Notes: a model not told the origin generated them from the sequence alone. Counted from the stretch's first letter, positions 1 through 8,844 are shown. The stretch is 9,992 bases of DNA from JAQBFJ01 sp032123435 (GCA_032123435.1 JAQBFJ010000267.1:1-9992), one strand, 5' to 3'. Made by a program: numbers and translations.

Positions 1-1204
1 CGTCCTTCATTCCGCAAACATTTCTGGCAAATTCTATAACAGCGCATTGCATTCCCAGGCAGATCCCGAGAAAGGGTATTTTATTCTCTCGCGCGTAACG
101 AACGGCCTGAATCTTTCCTTCTACACCCCTGTTCCCAAACCCACCCGGCACGAGCACACCGCAAACTCCTGCAAGCAATTGTTCTGCGCCATCTTGTTCA
201 ATCTTTTCCGATTCGACAGCCCGTATATTCACCCTCACATTATTGGCAACACTGCCATGGGTCAGCGCTTCATAAATACTCTTGTACGAATCCCGGAGAC
301 TTATGTACTTGCCGACCACTGCTATCTCTACTTCTCCTTTCCCGGGGTGGATCAATTTTGACAGCATTTCTCTCCAGTCTGCTATGTCCATTTGATTAAC
401 ATGCAATCCAAGCAGTTCCAGCACATATACATCAAGATCCTGTTTAGCCAGCTCCAACGGCACCTCGTAAATCGATGTGTCAACATCCTTCTCTTCTATG
501 ACAAGATTATTATCCACATTGCAGAACAGAGCCAGTTTGTCCTTATGTTCTTTTTTCATATGTTTTTCACACCGGCACACAAGTATATCAGGAAAAATGC
601 CTATGCTTCTGAGAATACCAACAGACTGCTGGGATGGTTTCGTTTTGAGTTCGCCTGCCGCCTTTAAGAAAGGCACCAGCGTTATATGCATGAACAGCGA
701 ATTACCGCGCCCTACATCCTGTCTGAATTGTCTTATAGCCTCAAGAAAAGGAAGTGATTCTATATCTCCTACGGTTCCGCCAATCTCGGTGATAACAATA
801 TCCACATCATCCCTTGCAAGAGATCGTATGGCTTTCTTTATCTCATCCGTCACATGCGGAATCACCTGCACTGTTTTTCCAAGATATCCGCCTTCACGCT
901 CTCTCGATATAACTGAACTGTATATTCTTCCCGTTGTATAATTACTCTCGCGCGTACAGTTTACACCGGTGAACCGTTCATAATGACCAAGATCAAGATC
1001 AGTTTCAGTCCCATCCGCCGTAACATAGACTTCTCCATGCTGATAAGGCGACATAGTGCCTGGATCAACATTTAAATAGGGATCCATTTTCTGCAATTGA
1101 ACACGGTAACCACGCCGTTTAAGCAGAAGCGCTAAGGATGCGGCGGTCAACCCTTTACCCAGGGATGAGACCACCCCGCCGGTCACAAAGATATGTTTTG
1201 TCAT
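1..1204 (-). CDS. pyrG: CTP synthase (glutamine-hydrolysing), partial, C-terminus beyond left edge
   Basis: Converts UTP to CTP using ATP and the amide nitrogen of glutamine; it is the last step of de novo pyrimidine nucleotide synthesis, in the cytoplasm. The reading frame starts at the ATG at 1204-1202 and stays open to the window edge, giving 401 of the usual roughly 540 residues. The N-terminal synthetase domain begins MTKHIFVTGGVVSSLGKG, with the P-loop SSLGKG at residues 13-18, followed by the family blocks MDPYLNVDPGTMSPYQHGE and ETDLDLGHYERFTG. The class I glutaminase domain starts near residue 290 (VVGKYISLRDSYKS) and contains the nucleophile elbow GICLGMQ with Cys382, equivalent to Cys379 of E. 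coli. The catalytic His and Glu of the triad lie outside the window. The start is supported by a GAAGGA ribosome binding site and by alignment with the usual N-terminus. It lies 138 bases downstream of purF and seems to have its own promoter. Family assignment is certain; only the end is missing. Confidence 0.98.
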   Translation of the reverse strand, partial: MTKHIFVTGGVVSSLGKGLTAASLALLLKRRGYRVQLQKMDPYLNVDPGTMSPYQHGEVYVTADGTETDLDLGHYERFTGVNCTRESNYTTGRIYSSVISREREGGYLGKTVQVIPHVTDEIKKAIRSLARDDVDIVITEIGGTVGDIESLPFLEAIRQFRQDVGRGNSLFMHITLVPFLKAAGELKTKPSQQSVGILRSIGIFPDILVCRCEKHMKKEHKDKLALFCNVDNNLVIEEKDVDTSIYEVPLELAKQDLDVYVLELLGLHVNQMDIADWREMLSKLIHPGKGEVEIAVVGKYISLRDSYKSIYEALTHGSVANNVRVNIRAVESEKIEQDGAEQLLAGVCGVLVPGGFGNRGVEGKIQAVRYARENKIPFLGICLGMQCAVIEFARNVCGMKD

Positions 1205-1212
1205 GATTTATT

Positions 1213-1218
1213 TCCTTC
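1213..1218 (-). promoter_or_regulatory. pyrG ribosome binding site
   Basis: Read on the minus strand this is GAAGGA, eight bases before the pyrG ATG. It is a good Shine-Dalgarno match at normal spacing and supports the start at 1204. The upstream hairpin ends one base away, so folding of the leader could affect its accessibility. Confidence 0.85.
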
Positions 1219-1219
1219 A

Positions 1220-1238
1220 AAGGGTTGATGCGACCCTT
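1220..1238 (-). promoter_or_regulatory. Small hairpin in the pyrG leader
   Basis: On the minus strand AAGGGT (1238-1233) and ACCCTT (1225-1220) can form a perfect 6-base-pair stem around a 7-base loop. It falls between the predicted transcription start and the Shine-Dalgarno sequence and almost touches the latter. No run of T follows it, so it is not a standard intrinsic terminator. A regulatory role is inference; a 6-bp stem can occur by chance. Confidence 0.4.
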
Positions 1239-1247
1239 GGGGCAGTA

Positions 1248-1276
1248 ATGATAACAACGTGAACTTCCGTGGTCAA
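1248..1276 (-). promoter_or_regulatory. Predicted sigma-70-type promoter of pyrG
   Basis: On the minus strand a -35 box TTGACC (1276-1271) is separated by exactly 17 bases from a -10 box TATCAT (1253-1248), each one mismatch from consensus (TTGACA, TATAAT). The predicted start falls at about 1239-1243, within the bases GCCCC, leaving a leader of about 37 bases before the pyrG ATG. The site lies in the only sizeable intergenic gap of the window, directly upstream of a gene, which strengthens the call. The rest of the gap towards purF (about 1277-1342) is AT-rich, and I see neither a convincing terminator nor an ORF in it. Confidence 0.7.
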
Positions 1277-1342
1277 GCACAGAATAAATTTTTGTTTTTC
1301 ACGTATAATCAGCATCTTCCATTCTTGCTTTCATTTAATAGA

Positions 1343-2788
1343 TTAGAATTTTAGATCCAATTCCATTCTTTTTGGTTCTAAATCAAGCTTGCCGCCAACG
1401 GAACCAACATTCAAAGGATACCTGCCCGTGAAACAAGCAGTACAGAAATCATCCGGCTTCTTGAACGGCGCAAGCAAGCCTTCAAGGCTCAGATAACCCA
1501 GACTATCGCACCCCATAAATTCACAAATACCTTTAATGTCATTTGCGCCCGCAATTAATTCTTCCTTGGTAGGAAAATCAATCCCGAAAAAACACGGATA
1601 ACATGTGGGAGGACACGAAACCCGGACATGCACTTCTTTAGCCCCTGCCTCGCGCAAAGCCTGTATTCTTTTCCGGGCCGTGTTGCCCCGTATTATCGAA
1701 TCATCAACCATTATCACCCTTTTATTCTTTACAACTTCAGGCAATACAGCCAGTTTCATATCAACACTTGATGCCCGTTCCTTTTCTTCCGGCATTATAA
1801 ACGTCCTGCCCACGTAATGATTTCTTATAAACCCAAAATCAAGCGGAATCCCGCTCTGTCGCGCATAACCAAGAGCCGCCGAGTTTCCACTGTCAGGAAC
1901 CGCTATTACCATATCGGCATCAACATGGTGTTCTTCGGCCAATCTCATGCCGTACTTCAACCTGACATTATGCACATTATGCCCAAAAACAACGCTGTCA
2001 GGCCGCGCGAAATAAACCATCTCAAAAACACATTGCGCCAGATGTTCCCCTTTGTTTTCGGCAAACTTCGAACTTCTGATACCTGCCTCATCAATCACAA
2101 CAAGTTCTCCTGGTTCAACATCCCTTACGTATTCCGCTCCTGCCTGGCGCAGCCCGCAAGTCTCGCTGGAAAACAACCATGCGTCTCCAATTTTGCCTAT
2201 TGATAAAGGTTTAAAACCCAATTTATCCCTTGCGGCCATTACGCAATTCTTTGTCATCATCAGAAACGCAAAAGCTCCCTTTAACTCACTCAACGCCCGA
2301 GCTACGCGACGTGGTCGCGATCTGAACATAGGATCGGCGAGCAAATGCACCAGCACTTCACTGTCCGTGCTGGTCTGGAATATGGCGCCTGCCTCCTGAT
2401 ACATGCGCCTCAAACTAAGCGCGTTAGTCAAGTTCCCATTGTGAGCCACGGCCCATATTCCGTCCACACATTCGACAACAAGAGGCTGAACATTCTGAAT
2501 TCGCGTTGATCCAGTGGTTGAATAACGAACATGTCCTATCCCAAGATGACCAGACAGTTTTTTCAATGATTCACCACTGAAGACTTCCCCTACCAGTCCC
2601 TGACCCTTCAACGATTTCACTTCAGTACCGTCCGATACAACTATGCCCGCGGCTTCCTGACCGCGATGCTGCAGCGAGAAAAGGCCGCTGTGAATAAGAG
2701 CAGAACAGCCGTCAAAGCCATAAACCCCAAACAACCCGCAGGATTCCTTTGGATGATCAAAATCAACACAAGCTTTCATGTCTTTCAT
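1343..2788 (-). CDS. purF: Amidophosphoribosyltransferase (glutamine PRPP amidotransferase)
   Basis: Catalyses the first committed step of purine synthesis: PRPP plus glutamine gives 5-phosphoribosylamine and glutamate. The protein has 481 residues, normal for the family. The N-terminal class II (Ntn) glutaminase domain has its nucleophile at Cys17 in ESCGLFGVYG, after a presumed 16-residue propeptide that would be cleaved off. The C-terminal phosphoribosyltransferase domain carries the PRPP-binding motif VIMVDDSIIRGNT (358-370). Cys253, Cys399, Cys449 and Cys452 (the last two in FCTACF) match the four ligands of the [4Fe-4S] cluster in the Bacillus subtilis-type enzyme, so this is the Fe-S, propeptide-bearing form rather than the cluster-free E. 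coli form. Cys392 and Cys396 near the second ligand are additional. The start at 2788 has only a weak purine-rich binding site (GGAAAAG, about 10 bases away); a second ATG three codons on (2779) is a possible alternative. It follows gltD by 31 bases and is probably co-transcribed with it. No clear terminator follows its stop codon. Confidence 0.98.
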   Translation of the reverse strand: MKDMKACVDFDHPKESCGLFGVYGFDGCSALIHSGLFSLQHRGQEAAGIVVSDGTEVKSLKGQGLVGEVFSGESLKKLSGHLGIGHVRYSTTGSTRIQNVQPLVVECVDGIWAVAHNGNLTNALSLRRMYQEAGAIFQTSTDSEVLVHLLADPMFRSRPRRVARALSELKGAFAFLMMTKNCVMAARDKLGFKPLSIGKIGDAWLFSSETCGLRQAGAEYVRDVEPGELVVIDEAGIRSSKFAENKGEHLAQCVFEMVYFARPDSVVFGHNVHNVRLKYGMRLAEEHHVDADMVIAVPDSGNSAALGYARQSGIPLDFGFIRNHYVGRTFIMPEEKERASSVDMKLAVLPEVVKNKRVIMVDDSIIRGNTARKRIQALREAGAKEVHVRVSCPPTCYPCFFGIDFPTKEELIAGANDIKGICEFMGCDSLGYLSLEGLLAPFKKPDDFCTACFTGRYPLNVGSVGGKLDLEPKRMELDLKF

Positions 2789-2819
2789 AATTGTTTTTCT
2801 TTTCCATTTATGCGGCGGC

Positions 2820-4277
2820 CTACCCCTTGCTGAAATTACATCTTAAACTTCCCCTCGCCTGCAAATACCGAATAATTCCATCAGCACATTTCTTTCCGTC
2901 AGCAAGAGCTTTAACGACTAATGACTGCCCTGTACACATATCACCTGCTAAGAAAACGCCATTCACGCTGGTCATATGCATATTGTTAAGATTTATATTG
3001 CCGGCCTGATTACGGGTCAGCCCGATTTCGTTCATCAGCCTGTCGGAACCTGACCCGGTAAAACCCAGCGCCAACAGCACAAGCTGTGCTTCAATTTCAG
3101 ATTCCGTCCCATTTCTTTTCTCAGGCAATGTCTTGCCGCTTTCATCCGTTACCCAATTCACTTCAACGCAGTGCACTTTGTCAACACATCCGGAATTTCC
3201 CGTAAAACCGATCGTACTGACACACCATTTACATTCACCACCTTCCTTGTTACTGCTGGTTTCTCTATATACGTTAGGCCATGCAGGCCACGGCGTAGTT
3301 TCAGGTCTTACATCAGGCGGTCTTGGCAAGATCTCCAACTGGCGAACTGTTTTCGCACCTTGTCTTAAAGCCGTACCGAGACAGTCAGACCCGGTATCGC
3401 CGCCTCCTATTATTACAACATCTTTTTCTTTTGCTGTAATATTCATGGTCGGTTCAATATATTCCTGCATTAATCGTTTGTTCTGTTGTGTCAAATATTC
3501 CATGGCAAAATGTATACCCTGCAGTCCACGGCCCGGCACATTTAGATCCCTTGGTTCTCTGGAGCCGCCAGCAAGACATACGGCGTCAAAACGGTCTCTT
3601 AAATATTTGAAGGAAACATCCTCACCAACCGAAACGCCACATTCAAAATCAATACCTTCATCGCGCATAAGCTGTATACGACGATTCAGCACGCTTTTTT
3701 CCAGCTTGAAATCCGGTATTCCATATCGCAGTATGCCGCCCGCATGCTTTTCACGGTCATATACAACTACATTATACCCGCTCTTATTGAGATCATCGGC
3801 AACAACAAGCCCTGCAGGTCCAGAACCAACAACAGCAACTCTCTCTACCTGCCGAACAGTCGGCGGCCGGGCCCTTAAATGACCTGTTTCAAAGGCTTTC
3901 TCAATAATTGCCAGTTCTATCTGCCTTATAGTCACTGGCTCATCATTCAGAGCAAGAACACATGCTTTTTCACAGAGGGCCGGGCACACTCTTGCTGTAA
4001 ATTCCGGAAAGTTATTTGTTGAAAGCAGTAAATCAGCTGCTTCCTGCCAACGATGATTATAAACAAGATCATTCAGTTCTGGAATCACATTAAAAAGGGG
4101 ACAACCGCATCCATGACAAAACGGCATACCACAATCCATGCATCTGGCAGCCTGCATGTTAATATCGGAATCAAACATGCAAAGCTCGACAGAATCAAAA
4201 TCCTTAAGACGCACACTCACATCCCTGCACCCTGGTTCCATACGGTCGAACTCCAGAAACCCTCTTTGTTTACCCAT
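2820..4277 (-). CDS. gltD: Glutamate synthase (NADPH-type) small subunit
   Basis: Takes electrons from NAD(P)H onto FAD and passes them through Fe-S clusters to the large subunit, where 2-oxoglutarate and glutamine-derived ammonia are reduced to glutamate. It is 485 residues long, typical for GltD. The N-terminal cysteine-rich segment has Cys46, Cys49, Cys54, Cys57 and Cys59 (ARCMDCGMPFCHGCGCP) and a second group Cys98, Cys102, Cys106 (RVCPALCEKAC), the region that binds two [4Fe-4S] clusters in characterised enzymes. An FAD-binding GSGPAG lies at 151-156, an NAD(P)H-binding GGGDTGSDC at 291-299, and the C-terminal FAD-contact block FLAGDMCTGQS around 442-452. The start ATG (4277) overlaps the end of gltB by 8 bases and is preceded by an exceptionally strong binding site, which points to translational coupling and balanced subunit production. 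The small-subunit fold is also shared by other amidotransferase-linked reductases and by dihydropyrimidine dehydrogenase, but the position next to gltB makes GltD the clear choice. Confidence 0.97.
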   Translation of the reverse strand: MGKQRGFLEFDRMEPGCRDVSVRLKDFDSVELCMFDSDINMQAARCMDCGMPFCHGCGCPLFNVIPELNDLVYNHRWQEAADLLLSTNNFPEFTARVCPALCEKACVLALNDEPVTIRQIELAIIEKAFETGHLRARPPTVRQVERVAVVGSGPAGLVVADDLNKSGYNVVVYDREKHAGGILRYGIPDFKLEKSVLNRRIQLMRDEGIDFECGVSVGEDVSFKYLRDRFDAVCLAGGSREPRDLNVPGRGLQGIHFAMEYLTQQNKRLMQEYIEPTMNITAKEKDVVIIGGGDTGSDCLGTALRQGAKTVRQLEILPRPPDVRPETTPWPAWPNVYRETSSNKEGGECKWCVSTIGFTGNSGCVDKVHCVEVNWVTDESGKTLPEKRNGTESEIEAQLVLLALGFTGSGSDRLMNEIGLTRNQAGNINLNNMHMTSVNGVFLAGDMCTGQSLVVKALADGKKCADGIIRYLQARGSLRCNFSKG

Positions 4278-7200
4278 TTATCACCTCCTGCCGTTCGACA
4301 TCAGCATCGGCCCTGATCATCTTTCCAAGCACACGCCTGTACTCTATTGGAAACACTTTTACAAACATGCGCTTGCTCTCCTCCCAATTCTCAATAATTG
4401 CCTTTGCCTTCTTACTGCCAGTATGGAAAGCGTGCTTGTTCAGCATGCCAAGGAGTTCTTCCTCATCCTGCGTATCATCAACAAGTTCAAGATCAACCAT
4501 GTCAAGATTGCAGTTATTCTCAAAATATCTCTTCTCATCAAGAACATAGGCAATTCCGCCACTCATACCCGCAGCGAAATTAACCCCTGTCTCTCCAATA
4601 ATTACAACTCTTCCGCCAGTCATGTACTCACAACCATGATCACCAACACCTTCAACCACAGCCATACATCCACTGTTGCGAACAGCAAATCTTTCACCAA
4701 CCCTCCCGTGTATATACGCTTCGCCTGATGTCGCTCCATAAAGCAGAACATTACCGCATATGATATTCTCTGATGGATCGTATTTGGCGTTTCTATCCGG
4801 CTTAACTATCAACTTTCCGCCGGAAAGTCCTTTACCCAGATAATCGTTTGCTTCACCTTCGAGTTCCATCGTCAATCCTTTTGCCGCGAACGCGCCAAAA
4901 CTTTGACCGGCCGCGCCTCTAAAACGGCACACGATTGTATTATCGGGCAGGCCTTTCCCGCCATAACGCCTTGCAATTTCTCCGGACAGCATAGTTCCTG
5001 TCGCACGATCAATGTTCCGAATGGACAAATCCATTTCAACTCGTTTTCCATTTTTAAGTGCCTCCCGGGCCATTGTTATCATGGAATTGTCCAACACTTT
5101 TTTTCTATTACCATTCTGCGCCACAATTGATTCAGTCGGCAGATTCTGCCCGCGTGTGCACGCAAATATGCCAGAAAAATCAAGTTCACGTATTTTCCAA
5201 AAACCAATGGCGTTATTAAAATCAAGCAAATCCGATCTCCCGATCATATCTTCCATTTTGCGGAACCCCAATTGAGCCAATAATTCTCTTACCTCCTGCG
5301 CCAGCATACTGAAAAAATTGATCACATACTCAGGCTTGCCGGTAAATCTTTTTCTAAGTTCAGGATCCTGTGTGGCAATGCCAACGGAACAGGTGTTTTT
5401 ATGACAATTTCGCATCATTACGCATCCACATACAACCAACGGAGCCGTTGCAAACCCGAACTCATCCGCGCCCAGCAAACATGCTATCACGACATCTCTA
5501 CCCGTTTTAATCTGTCCGTCTACCTGCAGTATGATGCGACTCCTGAGATTGTTACATGTCAACGTCTGCTGTGTTTCGGCAAGACCAAGTTCCCATGGCA
5601 CTCCTGCATGCCTGATGGAAGACAGAGGCGATGCCCCTGTCCCGCCGTCGCCACCGCTTATAAGCACCAAATCCGCATTACCTTTAGCCACACCAGCCGC
5701 CACTGTGCCAACGCCGGCCTCCGAAACAAGTTTGACCGAAACCCGGGCCGTTGGGTTTGCGTTTTTTAAGTCAAAAATCAATTGCTTAATGTCCTCTATT
5801 GAATAGATGTCATGATGTGGAGGCGGTGAAATCAAAGTAACGCCAGGTGTGGAATACCTGACCAGTGCTATATCTTTGTTCACTTTGTGACCAGGCAGTT
5901 GTCCACCTTCTCCAGGTTTAGCTCCTTGAGCCATCTTGATCTGCAACTCCCGGGCACTCACCAAATAATCAATCGTAACTCCAAAACGTCCGCTGGCAAC
6001 CTGCTTAATGGCACTGCACAGATTCCGGCCATCCGACAAAGGTTTGTATCTTTCCGGATCTTCTCCTCCTTCACCGCTGTTGCTCATTCCGCCAATATTG
6101 TTCATTGCCTCCGCGAGCGTCTCGTGAGCTTCCTTGCTGATAGATCCGAACGACATGGCGGACGTAACGAAACGCCTTATTATATTTTCCGCCGGTTCAA
6201 CCTCATCAATGGGTACAGGCTTTGTGTCTTTAAATTTAAAAAGACCACGCAGTGTGTATTGCCGTTCAGCCTGATCATTAATCATCCGGGCATATTTTCT
6301 GTACAATCCCATATCGTTTCTACGCGTCGCCTGCTGAAGTGTCGTTATGGATTCCGGCGTCCAAAGATGCCTCTCTCCATCTTTCCTGAACCTGTAATGC
6401 CCGCCACTTTTAAGGACAACGTTGCCCTTGCGCATTTGTTCTCCCGCATCGTTATATCTTGCAATGGCTTCTTCGGCTATTTCAGCCAATCCTATTCCTC
6501 CTATTCTGGAGGGAGTGCCCCTGAAATATTTTCCAATCATTTCCCGTCCCAAGCCGATCGCCTCAAAAACCTGCGCACTGCGGTAACTTCTTAATGTGGA
6601 AATGCCCATTTTCGACATTATCTTCAACAACCCCCCGCATAACGCCTTGATATAGTTTTCCAAGGCTGTTGTAACATCAATGTCTGACTCCAATGCCTTT
6701 CGGACGGCAAGATCCGCGATAGTATCAAACGCAAGATACGGGTTTACAGCGGTAGCACCATAACCAAGAAGCGCCGCATAATGATGTGTTTCACGCGCTT
6801 CCCCTGTTTCTAGAATAATGCTGGTACCGGTGCGACGACCAGCTTCTGCAAGCCTCTGGTTGACCGCAGAAACAGCCAGCAGTGCAGGGATCGCCGCCTC
6901 GTGTTCGCTGAGATTCTTATCACTTAATACGATCAGCTTTCTATTGTAGACAGCCGCATCCAACGCTTTTGAACAAAGCTCTTCAAGCGTAAGCCCCAAT
7001 TGCTTTGATCCACCTGAAACAGGAAAACCTATTGACATCAAGACAGATGAGAAACCTCTGGTATTTATACTTTTAAGACGTTCCATATCCTCGTTTGAAA
7101 GAATAGGATGTATGAGTTTAATAAGCTTGGCGTTATCGGGTTCGTCTGAAAGTATATTCGCCTGATTTCCCATGAAAGTCATTAGAGACATCACAAGTTC

Positions 7201-8844
7201 TTCTCTAATAGGGTCTATAGGCGGATTCGTAACCTGCGCGAACAATTGTCTGAAATAATCGTAAAGCAGTTGTGGTTTCTCGCTGAGAATCGCCAAGGGC
7301 GCATCAAAGCCCATGGATCCAACAGGCTCGTGTCCTGATGATGCCATTGGTGACAGTATAGCCCCAATATCTTCCCTCGTGTATCCGAAAAGACGCTGAC
7401 GATACAAAAGCTTTCCTGTTTCCGGCTGAACAGGAGCAACATCATTAAATAAGCCATGCAGAGAAATTCTGTTTTCTTCCACCCACCGTCTGTATGGCTG
7501 TTTTCTTGTGTAAACAGCTTTGATCTCACCATCCTTAACCACTCGGCCTTTTAATGTGTCAACAATGATCATCTGGCCGGGGCGCAAAGATCCTTTTTCA
7601 ATAACATTTGAAGAATCAATATTCAGAACACCGGCTTCTGACGCGAGAATTATCCTGCCATCAGCGGTAACAGTATACCGTGCCGGGCGCAAACCGTTCC
7701 TGTCAAGACACGCCCCAACAGTACAACCGTCAGTAAATACCAAAGCCGCCGGCCCGTCCCATGGCTCCATCAAACCGGCATTATATTCAAAAAAACCACG
7801 TTGATCGGGCCCTATCGGATACTTTGGTCCCCATGCCTGCGGCATTAACATCATAACCGAATGCGCTATATCGCGCCCGCATGACACAAGCAATTCAAGG
7901 ATATTATCCAAACAGGCCGAATCACTGCCGCAATCATCAATTACCGGAAGCAGTTCGCTCATTTCCGTCCCAAACAGATCACTGGCCAACATCCTCTCTC
8001 TGGAACTCATTTGCCTCTTATTGCCGCGCAATGTGTTAATTTCGCCATTATGAGCCAGGTAACGAAATGGCTGAGCAAGCTTCCACGATGGAAAAGTGTT
8101 TGTACTGTAACGCTCGTGTACAACTGCTATTGCGCTGATAAAATTCTCATTACATAAATCAGGATAGAAATTACTGAGCTGGCCGCCTTTCAGCATTCCT
8201 TTATAGACAATAACACTGCACGACATGCTGGCAATGTAGAAATCATCACTTATATCTGTTCCTATACGCTTCTCGATTACCCGTCTTGCCAGATAAAGAC
8301 GACGCTCAAAATCAGCCCTTGCAAGCTTTGACGTCACAAAGCCCTGACAAATGAAAGGCATAACGGATCTTGCCGTTTCACCAAGCATATCAGGGTTAAC
8401 AGGGACCTCCCGCCAGCCCAGGAAACCCATGCCCTTCTCAGCAACAACTTTTTCTACAACATCCTGACATTGCCTGCGAAACTTTTTACACGAAGGCATA
8501 AATATCGAGGCAACACCATATGCACCGGCAGGCGGAAGTTCTACACCTTTTAGCCTGAAAACCTCCGCAAAAAATACATGCGGAATATGAACAAGTATAC
8601 CGGCTCCGTCCCCTGTCAAGCCGTCCCCGCCGGATGCACCCCTGTGTGACAAATTATCAAGAATTCTTATTCCATCGCTGACGGTATCATGAGACTTTTC
8701 ACCTTTGATATTGGCTATAAAGCCAACACCGCATGCGTCGTGTTCAAACGACGGTTCATATAAACTCGCCTGATTATGCACGAATACTCGAGAGACACAC
8801 TGGCCATCCTCGTCATCATTTTTCATCTGCAAATCAAGTGGCAT
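4270..8844 (-). CDS. gltB: Glutamate synthase large subunit
   Basis: The glutaminase and synthase subunit of GOGAT: it releases ammonia from glutamine, channels it internally and makes glutamate from 2-oxoglutarate. At 1524 residues it has the normal full length. The Ntn (class II) amidotransferase domain begins at Cys38 in HDACGVGF after a presumed 37-residue propeptide, and includes VHERYSTNTFPSW (242-254) and LAHNGEINT (263-271). A central domain follows (about 470-790), then the FMN-binding synthase barrel (about 850-1210) with SGEGGEDPERY (923-933) and ISGGDGGTGASP (1062-1073). Cys1141, Cys1147 and Cys1152 have the C-x5-C-x4-C spacing of the [3Fe-4S] ligands; Ser1153 stands where proline is usual. 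The C-terminal GXGXG beta-helix spans about 1270-1500. The start at 8844 is preceded by GGGAG at six bases, whereas the in-frame ATG six codons later has no such site. It is 18 bases from glnN upstream and overlaps gltD downstream. The adjacent gltD suggests an NAD(P)H-dependent rather than ferredoxin-dependent enzyme. All key residues are intact. Confidence 0.98.
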   Translation of the reverse strand: MPLDLQMKNDDEDGQCVSRVFVHNQASLYEPSFEHDACGVGFIANIKGEKSHDTVSDGIRILDNLSHRGASGGDGLTGDGAGILVHIPHVFFAEVFRLKGVELPPAGAYGVASIFMPSCKKFRRQCQDVVEKVVAEKGMGFLGWREVPVNPDMLGETARSVMPFICQGFVTSKLARADFERRLYLARRVIEKRIGTDISDDFYIASMSCSVIVYKGMLKGGQLSNFYPDLCNENFISAIAVVHERYSTNTFPSWKLAQPFRYLAHNGEINTLRGNKRQMSSRERMLASDLFGTEMSELLPVIDDCGSDSACLDNILELLVSCGRDIAHSVMMLMPQAWGPKYPIGPDQRGFFEYNAGLMEPWDGPAALVFTDGCTVGACLDRNGLRPARYTVTADGRIILASEAGVLNIDSSNVIEKGSLRPGQMIIVDTLKGRVVKDGEIKAVYTRKQPYRRWVEENRISLHGLFNDVAPVQPETGKLLYRQRLFGYTREDIGAILSPMASSGHEPVGSMGFDAPLAILSEKPQLLYDYFRQLFAQVTNPPIDPIREELVMSLMTFMGNQANILSDEPDNAKLIKLIHPILSNEDMERLKSINTRGFSSVLMSIGFPVSGGSKQLGLTLEELCSKALDAAVYNRKLIVLSDKNLSEHEAAIPALLAVSAVNQRLAEAGRRTGTSIILETGEARETHHYAALLGYGATAVNPYLAFDTIADLAVRKALESDIDVTTALENYIKALCGGLLKIMSKMGISTLRSYRSAQVFEAIGLGREMIGKYFRGTPSRIGGIGLAEIAEEAIARYNDAGEQMRKGNVVLKSGGHYRFRKDGERHLWTPESITTLQQATRRNDMGLYRKYARMINDQAERQYTLRGLFKFKDTKPVPIDEVEPAENIIRRFVTSAMSFGSISKEAHETLAEAMNNIGGMSNSGEGGEDPERYKPLSDGRNLCSAIKQVASGRFGVTIDYLVSARELQIKMAQGAKPGEGGQLPGHKVNKDIALVRYSTPGVTLISPPPHHDIYSIEDIKQLIFDLKNANPTARVSVKLVSEAGVGTVAAGVAKGNADLVLISGGDGGTGASPLSSIRHAGVPWELGLAETQQTLTCNNLRSRIILQVDGQIKTGRDVVIACLLGADEFGFATAPLVVCGCVMMRNCHKNTCSVGIATQDPELRKRFTGKPEYVINFFSMLAQEVRELLAQLGFRKMEDMIGRSDLLDFNNAIGFWKIRELDFSGIFACTRGQNLPTESIVAQNGNRKKVLDNSMITMAREALKNGKRVEMDLSIRNIDRATGTMLSGEIARRYGGKGLPDNTIVCRFRGAAGQSFGAFAAKGLTMELEGEANDYLGKGLSGGKLIVKPDRNAKYDPSENIICGNVLLYGATSGEAYIHGRVGERFAVRNSGCMAVVEGVGDHGCEYMTGGRVVIIGETGVNFAAGMSGGIAYVLDEKRYFENNCNLDMVDLELVDDTQDEEELLGMLNKHAFHTGSKKAKAIIENWEESKRMFVKVFPIEYRRVLGKMIRADADVERQEVING
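4280..4289 (-). promoter_or_regulatory. Very strong gltD ribosome binding site inside the end of gltB
   Basis: The minus strand reads AGGAGGTGAT here, a full ten-base complement of the usual 16S rRNA 3' end, two bases before the gltD ATG; the AGGAGG core is six bases from that ATG. The same bases encode the last residues of GltB (QEVING), so a ribosome finishing gltB would arrive right at this site. It fixes the gltD start. Confidence 0.9.

Noticed and set aside
1277..1342. Terminator after purF, or a second promoter around the TTATAC/TATAAT-like bases
   Set aside because: No GC-rich stem followed by a T-run is present, and the AT-rich -10-like bases on either strand lack a -35 box at suitable spacing.
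3133..3882. A 249-codon open frame on the plus strand
   Set aside because: It lies wholly antisense to gltD, is rich in Ser, Thr and Pro as expected of a reverse-frame shadow, has no recognisable motif, and covers a gene whose own frame is unmistakable.
5887..6594. A 235-codon open frame on the plus strand
   Set aside because: It is antisense to the conserved FMN-domain half of gltB, with no recognisable domain.
7215..7532. A 105-codon minus-strand frame inside gltB
   Set aside because: It runs in another frame through conserved gltB coding sequence and has no family resemblance; no sign of a frameshift in gltB.
1343..8844. An undescribed defence, mobile or secondary-metabolism system
   Set aside because: All coding space is accounted for by intact core-metabolism enzymes; no extra ORF, repeat array or transfer hallmark was visible.
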